Shown here: positions 45,506 through 54,030 of the stretch, in pieces
Layout of the letters: every line of letters begins with the position of its first letter
How positions within the stretch are numbered: position 1 is the first letter of the stretch
Assembly (NCBI RefSeq): GCF_028291745.1
Contig: NZ_JAQGNQ010000129.1
Location: 1-64,000, forward strand
From: Ramlibacter sp.
GTDB taxonomy: Bacteria > Pseudomonadota > Gammaproteobacteria > Burkholderiales > Burkholderiaceae_C
Length of the DNA stretch: 64,000 nt
Direction of reading: 5' to 3'
Translations under genes and position numbers: made by a program
Notes under the pieces: model-generated
Seen by the model: the letters and a program-made list of their open reading frames with translations, nothing else
The model's database searches: none
Told to the model about the DNA's origin: nothing

Positions 45506-45871
45506 ATGCCGCGCGCGATCCTCGATGAACCCAGCATCCACAGCGCCGTTCGCGCGAAGATCGCGGGCTGGAACAATGCCACCGTCGATCAGGTGCGGAC
45601 GGCAGTCGCTGCCAACGACGTCGTGGTGGTCGGGATGAAGCAGAACCCGTTTCCCGCGAAGGCGCGCAAGGCCCTCCAGGCGATCGGGCAGCCGTTCAAA
45701 TATCTCGAGTACGGCAGCTACTTCGGGATGTGGCGCCCGCGCAGCGCATTGAAGATGTGGACGGGCTGGCCGACCTTCCCCATGGTCTTCGTCAAGGGCG
45801 TCCTGGTCGGCGGTTCGAGCGAGCTGCAGGCCCTGATCGACAGCGGCGAATTCAAAGCCATGCTGGCCTGA
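45506..45871 (+). CDS. Glutaredoxin-like protein lacking the active-site cysteine
   Basis: This 121-residue protein follows the Grx4-type pattern: VVVVGMKQNPFPAKARKALQAIGQPFKYLEYGS, then WPTFPMVFVKGVLVGGSSELQALIDSGEFKAML (cis-Pro and GG glutathione-binding elements). The position of the active-site Cys (CGFS/CPYC) is occupied by NPFPAKAR, and no Cys is present anywhere. It therefore cannot act as an oxidoreductase, but may bind glutathione or act as an adaptor. GGAAGGAA (45493-45500) supports the ATG at 45506. Confidence 0.8.
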   Translation: MPRAILDEPSIHSAVRAKIAGWNNATVDQVRTAVAANDVVVVGMKQNPFPAKARKALQAIGQPFKYLEYGSYFGMWRPRSALKMWTGWPTFPMVFVKGVLVGGSSELQALIDSGEFKAMLA

Positions 45872-45950
45872 TCGCAATCGAATCGACCGCACGAGAGCCT
45901 TTCCCGAGTCGCGCGTCCATCCCTGGCCGTCCAACGAAGAGGAGCCTGCC

Positions 45951-46301
45951 ATGCCTGCTGTGAACCTGGCGCAGAAACTATCCACGTTCTCCGACCACTG
46001 GGCTCCTCGGGTGGTGACGGAATTCAATGGTCACGACGTCATGGTGGTGAAAGTGAAGGGGGAGTTTCGCTGGCACCAACATGACGACACGGACGATTTC
46101 TTCCTGGTCCTTCGCGGCCGCATCACGATCCAGATGCACGAGGGCAACGTGGATCTCGGTCCAGGCGAACTGTTCGTGGTTCCGAAGGGTGTCCAGCATT
46201 GCCCGGTCGCAATCGAAGAGGCGCATCTCCTGCTGATCGAACCCAGGGGTACGCCCAACACCGGCGACCAGGCCACGGCTGCGACCCGCGCCGTCATCTG
46301 A
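45951..46301 (+). CDS. Cupin domain protein
   Basis: This 116-residue single-domain cupin has the metal motif 1 FRWHQHDDTDDFFLVLRGRITIQM (His-His-Glu/Asp pattern) and motif 2 PGELFVVPKGVQHCPVA. It is probably a small metal-binding cytoplasmic protein or isomerase. AGGAG precedes the ATG, and it lies 79 bp after the Grx-like gene in the same direction. Confidence 0.9.
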   Translation: MPAVNLAQKLSTFSDHWAPRVVTEFNGHDVMVVKVKGEFRWHQHDDTDDFFLVLRGRITIQMHEGNVDLGPGELFVVPKGVQHCPVAIEEAHLLLIEPRGTPNTGDQATAATRAVI

Positions 46302-46389
46302 TCCGGGGAGTTGCTTTCCCGCGGCGGCAGTCCTTGGGTGCTGGCTGCTGTCGGACGCCGCGGCCCCGCTCTCGCGAGGGCAAGCGCTT

Positions 46390-47283
46390 CTATCCGCGCG
46401 GCGCCTGTCCCGGCGTTGCCCCACCCTCGCGCAGCACGCCGTTGATCTCGGCGCCAAAGATCAAGGTGCTCGCGGTGATGTACATGAAGACCAAGGTGGC
46501 GACCACGCCGGCGAAGCTGCCATAGAGCAAGGCCAGCTTGCCGGCCGTCCGCAAGGTGTACGACAGCGTGGCGGCAGCCGCCACCCACAGCGCGCCCCCC
46601 ACCAGCGCCCCCGGTAATACCGTGTACAGCCGCTGTGGGATGTCCGGCAACCAGCCGTACAACAACGCGTACAGGAGCACCAGCACCGGGAATGCGACGC
46701 CGTAGCGCACGCCGTTGTAGAGCCGCAGAGCTTCGCTCCCGCCGGCCACATTCGACGCGAGCAGCTGCCACACGTACGGCATCACGACCACCGAACTGAA
46801 TGCCGCGAGGACACCGGCGCCAACGATCAACGTGAAAAGCGTGACCTTGATGCGGGCTTTCCAGAAAGGAAGGCCGCGCTCGATTCCATAGGCGCGGTTC
46901 AGCGCCGAACGCACCGCCTGCATTCCCGACGACGCTGTCCATAGCGTCGCCAGCACGCCGATGGTCAGTAGCGCCTGGCTGCGCTGCGCCAGTACCTGCT
47001 GGATGACCGGCTTCATCGCTTCTCTCACCAGCTGCGGCGCGTAGCCGACGACGCGGTCGGCGAGAGCCGCCGCCTCGCCGGGCCGGCCGAAGAAACCGGC
47101 GGACGCGGACAACAGGATCAGCAACGGAAACATCGCCAGCACCGACGAGAATGCCAGGCTGCCAGCCTGGTTGGCGCTCTGGTGAACGACGTAGTTGCGC
47201 ACGGCCAGCAGAAGCACACGCAGGCCCGGCGTGGCCAGCGCGGCGTGCCGGAGCCAGCGCCCGGCTGCACGAAGTCGGCTCAT
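46390..47283 (-). CDS. YihY/BrkB family membrane protein
   Basis: This 297-residue inner-membrane protein has about six transmembrane helices and YihY/BrkB hallmarks: NQAGSLAFSSVLAMFPLLILLSA (about 38-60), ASSGMQAVRSALNRAYG, and LLYGSFAGVVATLVFMYITASTLIFGAEINGVLRE. The family was once called ribonuclease BN by mistake. Its function is unclear, with BrkB implicated in serum resistance in one pathogen. It has no operon partner. Confidence 0.9.
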   Translation of the reverse strand: MSRLRAAGRWLRHAALATPGLRVLLLAVRNYVVHQSANQAGSLAFSSVLAMFPLLILLSASAGFFGRPGEAAALADRVVGYAPQLVREAMKPVIQQVLAQRSQALLTIGVLATLWTASSGMQAVRSALNRAYGIERGLPFWKARIKVTLFTLIVGAGVLAAFSSVVVMPYVWQLLASNVAGGSEALRLYNGVRYGVAFPVLVLLYALLYGWLPDIPQRLYTVLPGALVGGALWVAAAATLSYTLRTAGKLALLYGSFAGVVATLVFMYITASTLIFGAEINGVLREGGATPGQAPRG

Positions 47284-47337
47284 AGGCGCAGGTCCCTTGT
47301 GATGGCGCCCCGCCCGCGACCCCTCAGTGGGCGCGCT

Positions 47338-47613
47338 TCACCTCGGGTCGCGCACTCCACCGTGACCTGCGCATCCGGACGCGCCTCTCACCGTATGGCG
47401 ACCGTCAGCACAGCGGCTGATCACGGCCTGCCGCGCCTTGCGCGCCGATGCCTTGACCTTGCGGCCGCCCTTGCGGATGTCATGTCCTGCGGCGCGCTTG
47501 GCAGCGACGCCCTCTGCCTTCGCTTCGCGCGCCTTGTCGCCGATGGTCTCCTGTGCATACGCAGCAGGCAGGAACGCCAGAAGCAGAGCGATGGCTGCAA
47601 GAATTTTTTTCAT
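47338..47613 (-). CDS. Small secreted protein with DUF3761-like Cys motif
   Basis: This 91-residue protein has a signal peptide (MKKILAAIALLLAFLPAAYA), a Lys/Arg/Ala-rich middle, and a C-terminal segment RCADGRHTVRGASGCAGHGGVR. That segment resembles the C-D-G-x-x-S/T-GACSGHGGV core of DUF3761 proteins, with the two Cys likely disulfide-bonded. The start ATG at 47613 is preceded by GAAAG. It is probably periplasmic or secreted. Function is unknown. Confidence 0.75.
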   Translation of the reverse strand: MKKILAAIALLLAFLPAAYAQETIGDKAREAKAEGVAAKRAAGHDIRKGGRKVKASARKARQAVISRCADGRHTVRGASGCAGHGGVRDPR

Positions 47614-47673
47614 GATCTTTCGTTTGTTGTCGGCGCGAACGGCTCCCCGGTCGCGCCATATCGCCGCCGCCGT

Positions 47674-48756
47674 TTACGGGTGCAAAATCAGCTTCTGCAC
47701 GCGCCAGTTGAGAAGTTCGGCAACGTACAGCACGTTCTCGGACGGGCACGCAATTTCGTGGATCCAGCCGAACTGCTTGAGCTGCCTGCCCGCCTCGCCG
47801 AGCACGCCCAGCACCTTGCCATCGAGCGACAGCTTGTAGATGCGGCCCGGATACGCGTCGGCCGCATAGAGAACCTGGCGCGGCCCGGGCGTGATGCAGA
47901 GCGCCCACGGCGCACCCGGGGTTTGCGTGAGGTTCGCGCCCGCCGCTTCCATTTTCTCGGTCTCCGGAACCGGACCGAGCAGCGGCTGGATGCGCGGATC
48001 GAAAGGCACGTCGATCTTGATCTCGCGCAGGATCCTGCCTTCGCCATCCATGACCTGGATGCGCCGGTTGCCGCGATCGGCGACGTAGATATTGCCCTGC
48101 GCGTCGGCGGCGATGCTGTGCGGCTGCACGAACTGCCCCGGCCCGTGACCCGGCTCGCCGAACGATTTGAGCCAGCGCCCGTTGCTGTCGATTTTCGCCA
48201 CACGCGAGTTGATGTAGCCGTCGCTGATGTAGGCGTTGCCCGCGGGGTCCCACGCGACATCGGTGACCTGCCTGAAGCGGCCGATCTCGGGCGGCGCCGG
48301 CGGCTTCGGATGCTTGACCGGCCCGGTCTCTTCGTCGGAGGCTTCCTGCTTGCGCCCGACGACCATCGCCACGCGCCCCTGCGGGTCGAACTTGACGACG
48401 AGGTCCGATCCCTTGTCGGTCACCCAGATGTTGTCCTGCTGATCGACCCGCACCGCATGCGCGAACGACCATCCATAGAGGTTGTGGCCGATCTCGCGCA
48501 TGAACTTGCCGTTGCGGTCGAACTCGAGAAGCTGAGCTGCCGAGGCGGCGTAAGCCGGGCCGCTTGTGTTCCCGCGCGAGAAGACGAAGATGTGTCCCTT
48601 CGAATTCACCGCCACGCCGGCGACTTCTCCGAGATAGAGATCCTTCGGCAGCTTCAGCGGATCCGGCACCGAATCGAAGCTGATCGTCGGCGCGGAATTC
48701 TGCGCGCAGACAGCCGCGGAAACGAAAAACAGCAGCGCGAACAACGCACGAAGCAT
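47674..48756 (-). CDS. Exported NHL-repeat beta-propeller protein
   Basis: This 360-residue secreted protein starts at ATG 48756 with GGGAGGAG upstream and a signal peptide (LRALFALLFFVSAAVCAQ). It has NHL/6-bladed propeller repeats such as EVAGVAVNSKGHIFVFSRG, GWSFAHAVRVDQQDNIWVTDKGSDLVVKFDPQGRV, QPHSIAADAQGNIYVADRGNRRIQVMDGEG and FGWIHEIACPSENVLYVAELLNWRVQKL. It resembles peptidyl-alpha-hydroxyglycine amidating-lyase-like propellers. No catalytic residues can be assigned with confidence. A TATGAT-like -10 box lies about 75 bp upstream. Confidence 0.88.
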   Translation of the reverse strand: MLRALFALLFFVSAAVCAQNSAPTISFDSVPDPLKLPKDLYLGEVAGVAVNSKGHIFVFSRGNTSGPAYAASAAQLLEFDRNGKFMREIGHNLYGWSFAHAVRVDQQDNIWVTDKGSDLVVKFDPQGRVAMVVGRKQEASDEETGPVKHPKPPAPPEIGRFRQVTDVAWDPAGNAYISDGYINSRVAKIDSNGRWLKSFGEPGHGPGQFVQPHSIAADAQGNIYVADRGNRRIQVMDGEGRILREIKIDVPFDPRIQPLLGPVPETEKMEAAGANLTQTPGAPWALCITPGPRQVLYAADAYPGRIYKLSLDGKVLGVLGEAGRQLKQFGWIHEIACPSENVLYVAELLNWRVQKLILHP

Positions 48757-48859
48757 GCTCTCCTCCCTCTGGATGGTGGACCGAACCAACCGGCTGCGCT
48801 TTTTGCACTCGACCCGCGCGCCGAGCGCGGATCATACCTTGCGAATTCCTGAACAAGGC

Positions 48860-49369
48860 CTACGCTGGCTCGCGGGCCTCCCGCACGAACACCGGAAGGT
48901 CCATGGCCGGAGGCCGCGCGTTCTCCTGGAAGAACATGTCCGCCACCCATCCCCGGTGATAAGTCTTGTGATTCACGACGTGCAGCAGGATGTCGCCTCG
49001 GGTCATGGCGCCCGCCCCGCCGTCGACGAACCGGAACTCCACAACCTCGTCGTACGCCGCCGCAGGCAGGCGGCCGGCATACGCCACGAACCACTCGTCC
49101 AGTGCGGCCTGCGCCGATCGTAGTTCCGCTAACGCGGGGGAGCCTTCCGTGTTGAGCGCGGTGTATCCATGCGGCCGGCCCTCCAGGTGCGCCATCCAGA
49201 TCTGGTCGACCACGTGGCAGTGGTTGAGGGTGCGCAGCATGTTGCCGAACAGCGTCGGCCGTTTTGCAACTTCCGCGCCTTCGGGCAATTGCGCTATCGC
49301 GGCGAACAAGCGCGCGTTGGCCCAGGCCGTATAGCGCGCGAGCATGCAGATCTTGGCGGGCAGGTCCAT
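48860..49369 (-). CDS. DinB family protein
   Basis: This 169-residue four-helix-bundle protein has the metal-coordinating His spacing of DinB: NHCHVVDQIW (about residue 48) and the paired HVVNHKTYHRGWV (about 129-141). DinB-fold proteins are often metal-binding thiol transferases using mycothiol, bacillithiol or glutathione. The ATG at 49369 has GGAG just upstream. A 12-codon in-frame extension is less likely. Confidence 0.88.
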   Translation of the reverse strand: MDLPAKICMLARYTAWANARLFAAIAQLPEGAEVAKRPTLFGNMLRTLNHCHVVDQIWMAHLEGRPHGYTALNTEGSPALAELRSAQAALDEWFVAYAGRLPAAAYDEVVEFRFVDGGAGAMTRGDILLHVVNHKTYHRGWVADMFFQENARPPAMDLPVFVREAREPA

Positions 49370-49505
49370 GAGCGTCTCCGGTAAGAGCTTCCGGCATTGG
49401 AGCACGCGCCTGCCAGATCGATAGCTACCAGCGCGCGCAGTAACAGAAGCCCGGGAGGCGCAAGCTCAAGTCACATTCACGCAAATCGGTGGAATGAAGG
49501 CTGCC

Positions 49506-50684
49506 TCACGCGCGATACCAGTCCTTCACCCCCGCAACGAAACGCTGCACGCCCTCGGCGACTGTCACCGCGTCCAGCGCACCGTACGACAGGCGCTGGT
49601 AGTTGTCGCGGCGGGTGTCGGTGAGGCCGAATGCAAAGCCGGGAATGGTTGCGACCTTGTGCTTCTCGATCAGCATCCGGTTGAAGGCCAGCGCGTCGTC
49701 CACGCCGGGCAGACGCATGAGCACGTAGAAAGCCCCTTGCGTGCGCGGGAAGCGCACGAGATCGCCCAGCTGGTCGAGCGATGCGTAGACGGCCGACCGG
49801 ACCCGGGCGAGCTCCTCCACCTTCCCTTGCACCCAGGGCTTGCCGAGTCGCAGCGCCTCCAGCGCGAGCAGCTGCGAGGGCACGGGAGCGCAGATGAGAT
49901 TGGTGTCCTGCACCTTGTCCATCGCCTCGGCCAGGTGCAACGGGAACACCACGTAGCCCACCCGCCAGCTCGCCATGCCGAAGTTCTTGGACATGGAATA
50001 GAACGACAGCGTGTGCGCGTGCGCCCCAGGGATCGACCCGGGAGAGAAATGCCGCGCGCCGTCGAAGGTGAAGTACTCGTACGCCTCGTCGCTGAAGTGG
50101 TAGATGCCGGCGCGCGCGCACAGCGCATTCACCGCGCGCAGGTCGGCTTCGCTGTAGACCGCCCCGGTCGGATTGTTGGGGGACACCGTGACGATGGCGC
50201 GCGTCCGCGGCGTGATCGCGGCCGCCAGCGCGGCTACGTCCAGCGACCAGTCGGCGCGCGTCGGCACCAGCACCGGCGCGCAGCCGCACATGCGGATCGC
50301 CATCTCCTGGTTGAAGTAGAAGGGCGTCGGCAGGATGAATTCGTCTCCGGGGTCCGCCACCGCGAGCACGCTGTTCAGGAAGGCCATGTTGCTGCCCGCC
50401 GTGACGGTGACCTGCGAAACGCCTTGCGCGTGCAGGCCGTTCTCGGCGGCGAGCTTGGAACGGATCGCATCCAGCAGCGGCGCGTAGCCGCTGACCGCCT
50501 GGTACTTGTGCAGTTGCGGATCCGCGAGCAGCGCGGGCAGCCGCCCGATTGCTTCCGGCGGTGGCCCGTAGCTCACGACACCCTGGCCGAGGGAAATGGT
50601 GCCCGGGGTCTGGCGCGTAAGCGCCGCGATCACGGGGATGATCGGCGCGTCGACGCGCTCCATGCGCAAGGCTCGTTCCTTCAT
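49506..50684 (-). CDS. Class I/II PLP-dependent aminotransferase
   Basis: This 392-residue cytoplasmic enzyme of the aspartate/aromatic aminotransferase fold has the PLP Lys (K233) in SMSKNFGMASWRVGY, the NNPTG motif (170-174), DEAYEYF (199-205) and the C-terminal Arg in TDTRRDNYQRLSYG. It should transfer an amino group between an amino acid and a 2-oxoacid. Substrate is uncertain because many paralogues exist. GAGGAG lies two to three bases before the ATG at 50684. It has no operon partner. Confidence 0.92.
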   Translation of the reverse strand: MKERALRMERVDAPIIPVIAALTRQTPGTISLGQGVVSYGPPPEAIGRLPALLADPQLHKYQAVSGYAPLLDAIRSKLAAENGLHAQGVSQVTVTAGSNMAFLNSVLAVADPGDEFILPTPFYFNQEMAIRMCGCAPVLVPTRADWSLDVAALAAAITPRTRAIVTVSPNNPTGAVYSEADLRAVNALCARAGIYHFSDEAYEYFTFDGARHFSPGSIPGAHAHTLSFYSMSKNFGMASWRVGYVVFPLHLAEAMDKVQDTNLICAPVPSQLLALEALRLGKPWVQGKVEELARVRSAVYASLDQLGDLVRFPRTQGAFYVLMRLPGVDDALAFNRMLIEKHKVATIPGFAFGLTDTRRDNYQRLSYGALDAVTVAEGVQRFVAGVKDWYRA

Positions 50685-50936
50685 GGCTCCTCATGCACGC
50701 GTTGCGGCAGGTCATCATCGGCGCAAGCGGCCGGTCTTTCAATCGGTAGAAGGGCCGCCGCGCCGCAAGCCGTAGCGACGCGGCGCGCGCGGCGGTTCGG
50801 GAACCCTTGGCGTTCTTCCCGAGCATCTGGTCTGTCTGCACGCACGTTTGACGTCGGCCCCGGCCCGCCACATACTGCTGCGCCGACATCGGGCGCCACT
50901 TTCGCGGCCGGCCTCGACTTGTTCCTCGGAGACACC

Positions 50937-51326
50937 ATGAAGAAATCAATGGTCATCGCGGGCTTTGCTGCATTGCTGGTGACTGGCTTCGTGATCGCGC
51001 AGCAGGCCGGATTTACCCGCACTGCGGTGCAGACCCAGGACCTGAGCACACCAGGCCGCGTTGCCGTGCAGGCGCGGGCAGAGTTCGATCCGGGCGTTGC
51101 CGCGGGCCGCCACACCCATCCGGGTGAAGAACTCGGCTACGTCCTCGAGGGGCAACTGGAACTGCGAATCGACGGCCAGCCGCCCAGAACCGTCAAGGCC
51201 GGTGAAGCGTTTTTTGTCCCGGCCGGCCTTGTGCATGATGGCATCAACACCGGCAGCGGCAAGGCCAAGGTGCTGGCGACCTACATCGTGGAAAAGGGCA
51301 AACCGGTTGCCACGCCAGCGAACTGA
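50937..51326 (+). CDS. Exported cupin protein
   Basis: This 129-residue protein has a membrane-spanning signal segment (MKKSMVIAGFAALLVTGFVIA) and one cupin domain: motif 1 AGRHTHPGEELGYVLEGQLELRI and motif 2 AGEAFFVPAGLVHDGIN. It likely binds a divalent metal in the periplasm. CGGAGA lies six bases before the ATG at 50937. A cytoplasmic extension of the frame is ruled out because it reads through an antisense stretch. Confidence 0.9.
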   Translation: MKKSMVIAGFAALLVTGFVIAQQAGFTRTAVQTQDLSTPGRVAVQARAEFDPGVAAGRHTHPGEELGYVLEGQLELRIDGQPPRTVKAGEAFFVPAGLVHDGINTGSGKAKVLATYIVEKGKPVATPAN

Positions 51327-51468
51327 GCAACATGGGCTCACGGGCCCATGCAAGGCAGCTTCCCCGGGCACGTTCGGCAAGGTCCGAAACTTCTGATCTG
51401 GCCATCCCAAGACCTCGGAAGACCCGGCGAGTGGCACTTGATGCAGCGCTGGCGACCAGCGTGTCGTC

Positions 51469-52215
51469 TCAGTCCGCGTAGCCCGGCATCTCCCGATCCA
51501 GCACACGCATCATCGCGGCGAAATAGAGCGTTTCGCGCTCCGCCTGCGAGTGGCTGTTGCGTGGGTTCGGCGTCTCCACCCTCTTGACCATCGCCTCGTC
51601 CAGCACCGCAAGGGGCCGGCCGGTGGACATGGCCAGGATCTGCGCGCGGCAGACACGCTCCAGCTTGTACAGGCGCCGGTACGCCTGTGCAACGTTGTCG
51701 CCCACCGCAAGGACGCCGTGGTTCTTCATGAACATGATCTGCTGGTCGCCCAGCACGGAAGCAAGGCGTTCGCCTTCGGTCAGCGAATCGGCCAGTCCGG
51801 CGTAGCCGTCGTCGTAGGCAATGTTCCGCGTCAGGAATGCGGCCGTCTGGCTGCCGGGCAGCAGGCGGTTGTCCTCCAGCAGGTTCAACGCCAGCGCCCA
51901 GGGTTGGTGGGTGTGGAGGACCACGTTCGCGCCGGTGATCCGGTGCAGCGGGGCGTGGATGCTCAGCGCGCTCAGCTCCAGGCTGCCGCTGCCTTCCAGC
52001 ACCTCACCCGCCTCGTTGAAGACGATCAGGTCGCTGGCCCTCGCCTCGGACCAGTGCAGGCCGAATGGCAGGACCAGGTAGCGGTCCTCCTGACCGGGCA
52101 CGCGCATCGTGAAATGGTTGTCGATGCCTTCTTCCAGATCGTCGTAGACCGCGAGGCGGTTCGCCGCAGCCAGATGGACGCGCGCGCGCCAGGTCTCGTC
52201 GTTGGTGTGGTTCAT
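51469..52215 (-). CDS. Class II aldolase/adducin family protein
   Basis: This 248-residue zinc-dependent protein has the family motifs DNHFTMRVPG, LLHTHQ-like VVLHTHQPWALAL (His pair binding Zn), MKNHGVLAVG and a catalytic Glu region in the IAYDDGYAG segment. The family includes fuculose- and ribulose-phosphate aldolases. The substrate is not clear here. AAGGAGC lies before the ATG at 52215. It is separated from neighbours by more than 100 bp on each side. Confidence 0.88.
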   Translation of the reverse strand: MNHTNDETWRARVHLAAANRLAVYDDLEEGIDNHFTMRVPGQEDRYLVLPFGLHWSEARASDLIVFNEAGEVLEGSGSLELSALSIHAPLHRITGANVVLHTHQPWALALNLLEDNRLLPGSQTAAFLTRNIAYDDGYAGLADSLTEGERLASVLGDQQIMFMKNHGVLAVGDNVAQAYRRLYKLERVCRAQILAMSTGRPLAVLDEAMVKRVETPNPRNSHSQAERETLYFAAMMRVLDREMPGYAD

Positions 52216-52667
52216 CGCTCGTGCTCCTTCGGTGATTCAGTTCAGATCCGGCGGTTTGACATCCCGGGACAGGGAGATGTGCCCGCCACGAGCGTAAGGC
52301 CATGTTGTCCGTCAGCACCGCGTTGTCCTGCCATGTCATGCCGTCCAGCGCGATCGGACCGAGCGGCCAGCAAGTATTTGTCGGCAGCTGCACCAGCGAG
52401 TCGACGCACCCGCATCGACCAGAACCGGGAAGCGGATGAACCTGCGCACGGGCAGCGCGCTGACCCTCACCGTGACGCCATTGCCGATCGTGCAGCCCAC
52501 GTTGACGTCGAACAGGTTGAGGCAGTCGGACTTTAGCTGGTTGGGCGTGCCGCTCGTATGGATGCAGGAGCGGCGGTGCTTGGGGCATTCAGAAAAAGCC
52601 GGCGCATCCAGACTGAGGGCTGCTTGTGGCTGCGGATCCAGACATGACAGTGTGGCAAAGTCGCCCG
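52216..52667. other. Intergenic region, 452 bp, possible decayed coding on minus strand
   Basis: No confident gene was found. On the minus strand, two frames read like sensible protein one after the other: about 52435-52540 (CLNLFDVNVGCTIGNGVTV...) and about 52260-52420 in a shifted frame (VDSLVQLPTNTCWPLGPIAL...). There is no clean start. A frameshifted or truncated gene is possible, but the evidence is weak. Confidence 0.3.
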
Positions 52668-52907
52668 ATGCCAGCCGACCTCCATTCCCTCGGCATCGAC
52701 CTGCCCTCCCCGCTGTACCTTCTCGGCCTGATCGTCTTCGGCGTGGTCGGGTATGCAGCCTTCCGGCGCGGCCGCAAGACGTCACAAGCGCCACTCACGT
52801 GGGTCGGCGTGGCGACCATGCTCTACCCGTATGTGATTCCGCAAACCTGGCTGCTCTGGCTCATTGGCGCCGGCGCAACCGCCTGGATCTGGTTCAACTG
52901 GAACTGA
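52668..52907 (+). CDS. Small integral membrane protein
   Basis: This 79-residue protein has a short N-terminus (PADLHSLGIDLPSPLYL), two to three hydrophobic helices (LLGLIVFGVVGYAAF, WVGVATMLYPYVI, WLLWLIGAGATAWIWF) and basic linker RRGRKTSQ. The pattern recurs in small inner-membrane proteins of unknown function. Starts at 52644 and 52668 are possible. I used 52668. No strong SD was found. Confidence 0.65.
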   Translation: MPADLHSLGIDLPSPLYLLGLIVFGVVGYAAFRRGRKTSQAPLTWVGVATMLYPYVIPQTWLLWLIGAGATAWIWFNWN

Positions 52908-53354
52908 TACGGCGGCTTCCTACCCGCAGCTGGAATCCCGCGACGGACGCTGAGCCGCGTCCGCGGCGTCACCGTTTCGCACCTTCCCGCACTTGCGCCA
53001 GAATCCGGCACAGCTCCTTCGCATCGCAGCGCTCACGGAGCACCCGCTCTTTGCAACTAAACTGTGGCTGCAGGCGAAGAAGCCCTTCCCGATTTGCGGC
53101 AACCTCGCCAGGCAGACGGCGCGCCATTCGTGCCGCCTGCTCACGGATTGCCCTTAGCTTGAGCTCGGTGTTCAAAATGCAGGAGCGCTCTTGTGCGTTA
53201 CGCGGCCGCCTCGCGCACGCCGACGCGCAGGAGAAGCGCAAGCTGCTGCGGCACGAGATCTCAGGGAAATCCAGGGCGGACGCAACACGGCGGGCAGCGT
53301 TCCGGCTGCCCGAGTGGCCATCCGCACCCGTGCTCGCGCCTGTCGACCCAGAAC
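52908..53354. other. Intergenic region, 447 bp, with doubtful minus-strand ORF
   Basis: On the minus strand, 52969-53175 is open with a TTG start (about 68 residues, Lys/Arg/Glu-rich, helical-looking, RREAARMARRLPGE-like) but lacks an SD. On the plus strand, an AGGAG near 53182 sits 8 bases from a GTG at 53193 in frame with the following ProQ-like gene, but the extension would be Ser/Arg/Cys-rich and atypical. Neither is convincing. Confidence 0.3.
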
Positions 53355-53993
53355 ATGACCATGACCCAAGACTCGATCGTCACTTCCCCAGCTTCGCGCG
53401 GTCAGGCCGCCGCACGCAGGGCGCGCCAGCCAGTGCATCCGCTCCTGCAGAAACTGTTCGAGCTGTACCCGCGGCTGTTCGGTGCCCGGTTCCTTCCACT
53501 CAAGATCGGCATTTTCAAGGACTTGGTGGCGGCGCAGCCGGACGCGCTGCCCGCGGCCGAGCTCAAGGTGGCGCTCGGGCTGCACACGCGCTCTACGCGC
53601 TACATCGAGGCTGTGGCCTCCGGCTTGCCACGCCACGACCTGCAAGCCACGCCAGTGGAGCCCGTGGCGCCGGAGCATGTGCATCACGCCATCCTGGAGC
53701 TGTACAAGCGCCGCAGCGGCAGGGCGCCGGAGCAGGCGCGCCAGCATGCCGTCGCGCAACTGGCCGCTGCGATCGAGGCGTCCGGCATGAGCCGCGAAGA
53801 ATACCGCGAACGCTTCACCTCGCCCGACGACAACGTGCATGCGATGCTGGAGGACGCCCTGTCGGTGGTGGCGCAAAAGGCGGCGCGCCGCGAAGCCTTG
53901 CAGAACGCGTTCAAGGCCAGCGGCAAGACGGTTGCCGACTTCGCCGAGATGTATGGGTTGGACCCGAAGGAAGCTGGAAGGCTGCTGGCATAA
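53355..53993 (+). CDS. ProQ/FinO-family RNA-binding protein
   Basis: This 212-residue protein contains a ProQ/FinO domain (about residues 25-110) with PLLQKLFELYPRLFGARFLPLKIGIFKDL, LPAAELKVALGLHTRSTRYIEAVASGLPRHDL and PEHVHHAILELYKRR. These form the conserved concave RNA-binding surface. A C-terminal helical extension includes SREEYRERFTSPDDNVHAMLEDAL. Such proteins chaperone small RNAs and 3' ends of mRNAs. Starts at 53355, 53361 and GTG 53193 are all in frame. No clear SD decides. The former is preferred for composition. Confidence 0.88.
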   Translation: MTMTQDSIVTSPASRGQAAARRARQPVHPLLQKLFELYPRLFGARFLPLKIGIFKDLVAAQPDALPAAELKVALGLHTRSTRYIEAVASGLPRHDLQATPVEPVAPEHVHHAILELYKRRSGRAPEQARQHAVAQLAAAIEASGMSREEYRERFTSPDDNVHAMLEDALSVVAQKAARREALQNAFKASGKTVADFAEMYGLDPKEAGRLLA

Positions 53994-54030
53994 GTAGCCT
54001 CGAGCCGCCTTTCTGACCGACCGCGCCCGC

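Noticed and set aside
46302-46389. GC-rich inverted repeat CCGCGGCG...CGCCGCGG as terminator
   Set aside because: The arms are separated by a long loop and no T-run follows, so it could not be supported as a terminator.
49494-51326. 610-residue plus-strand frame ending in the exported cupin
   Set aside because: The first 480 residues are antisense to the aminotransferase. Only the signal-peptide-bearing cupin from 50937 is real.
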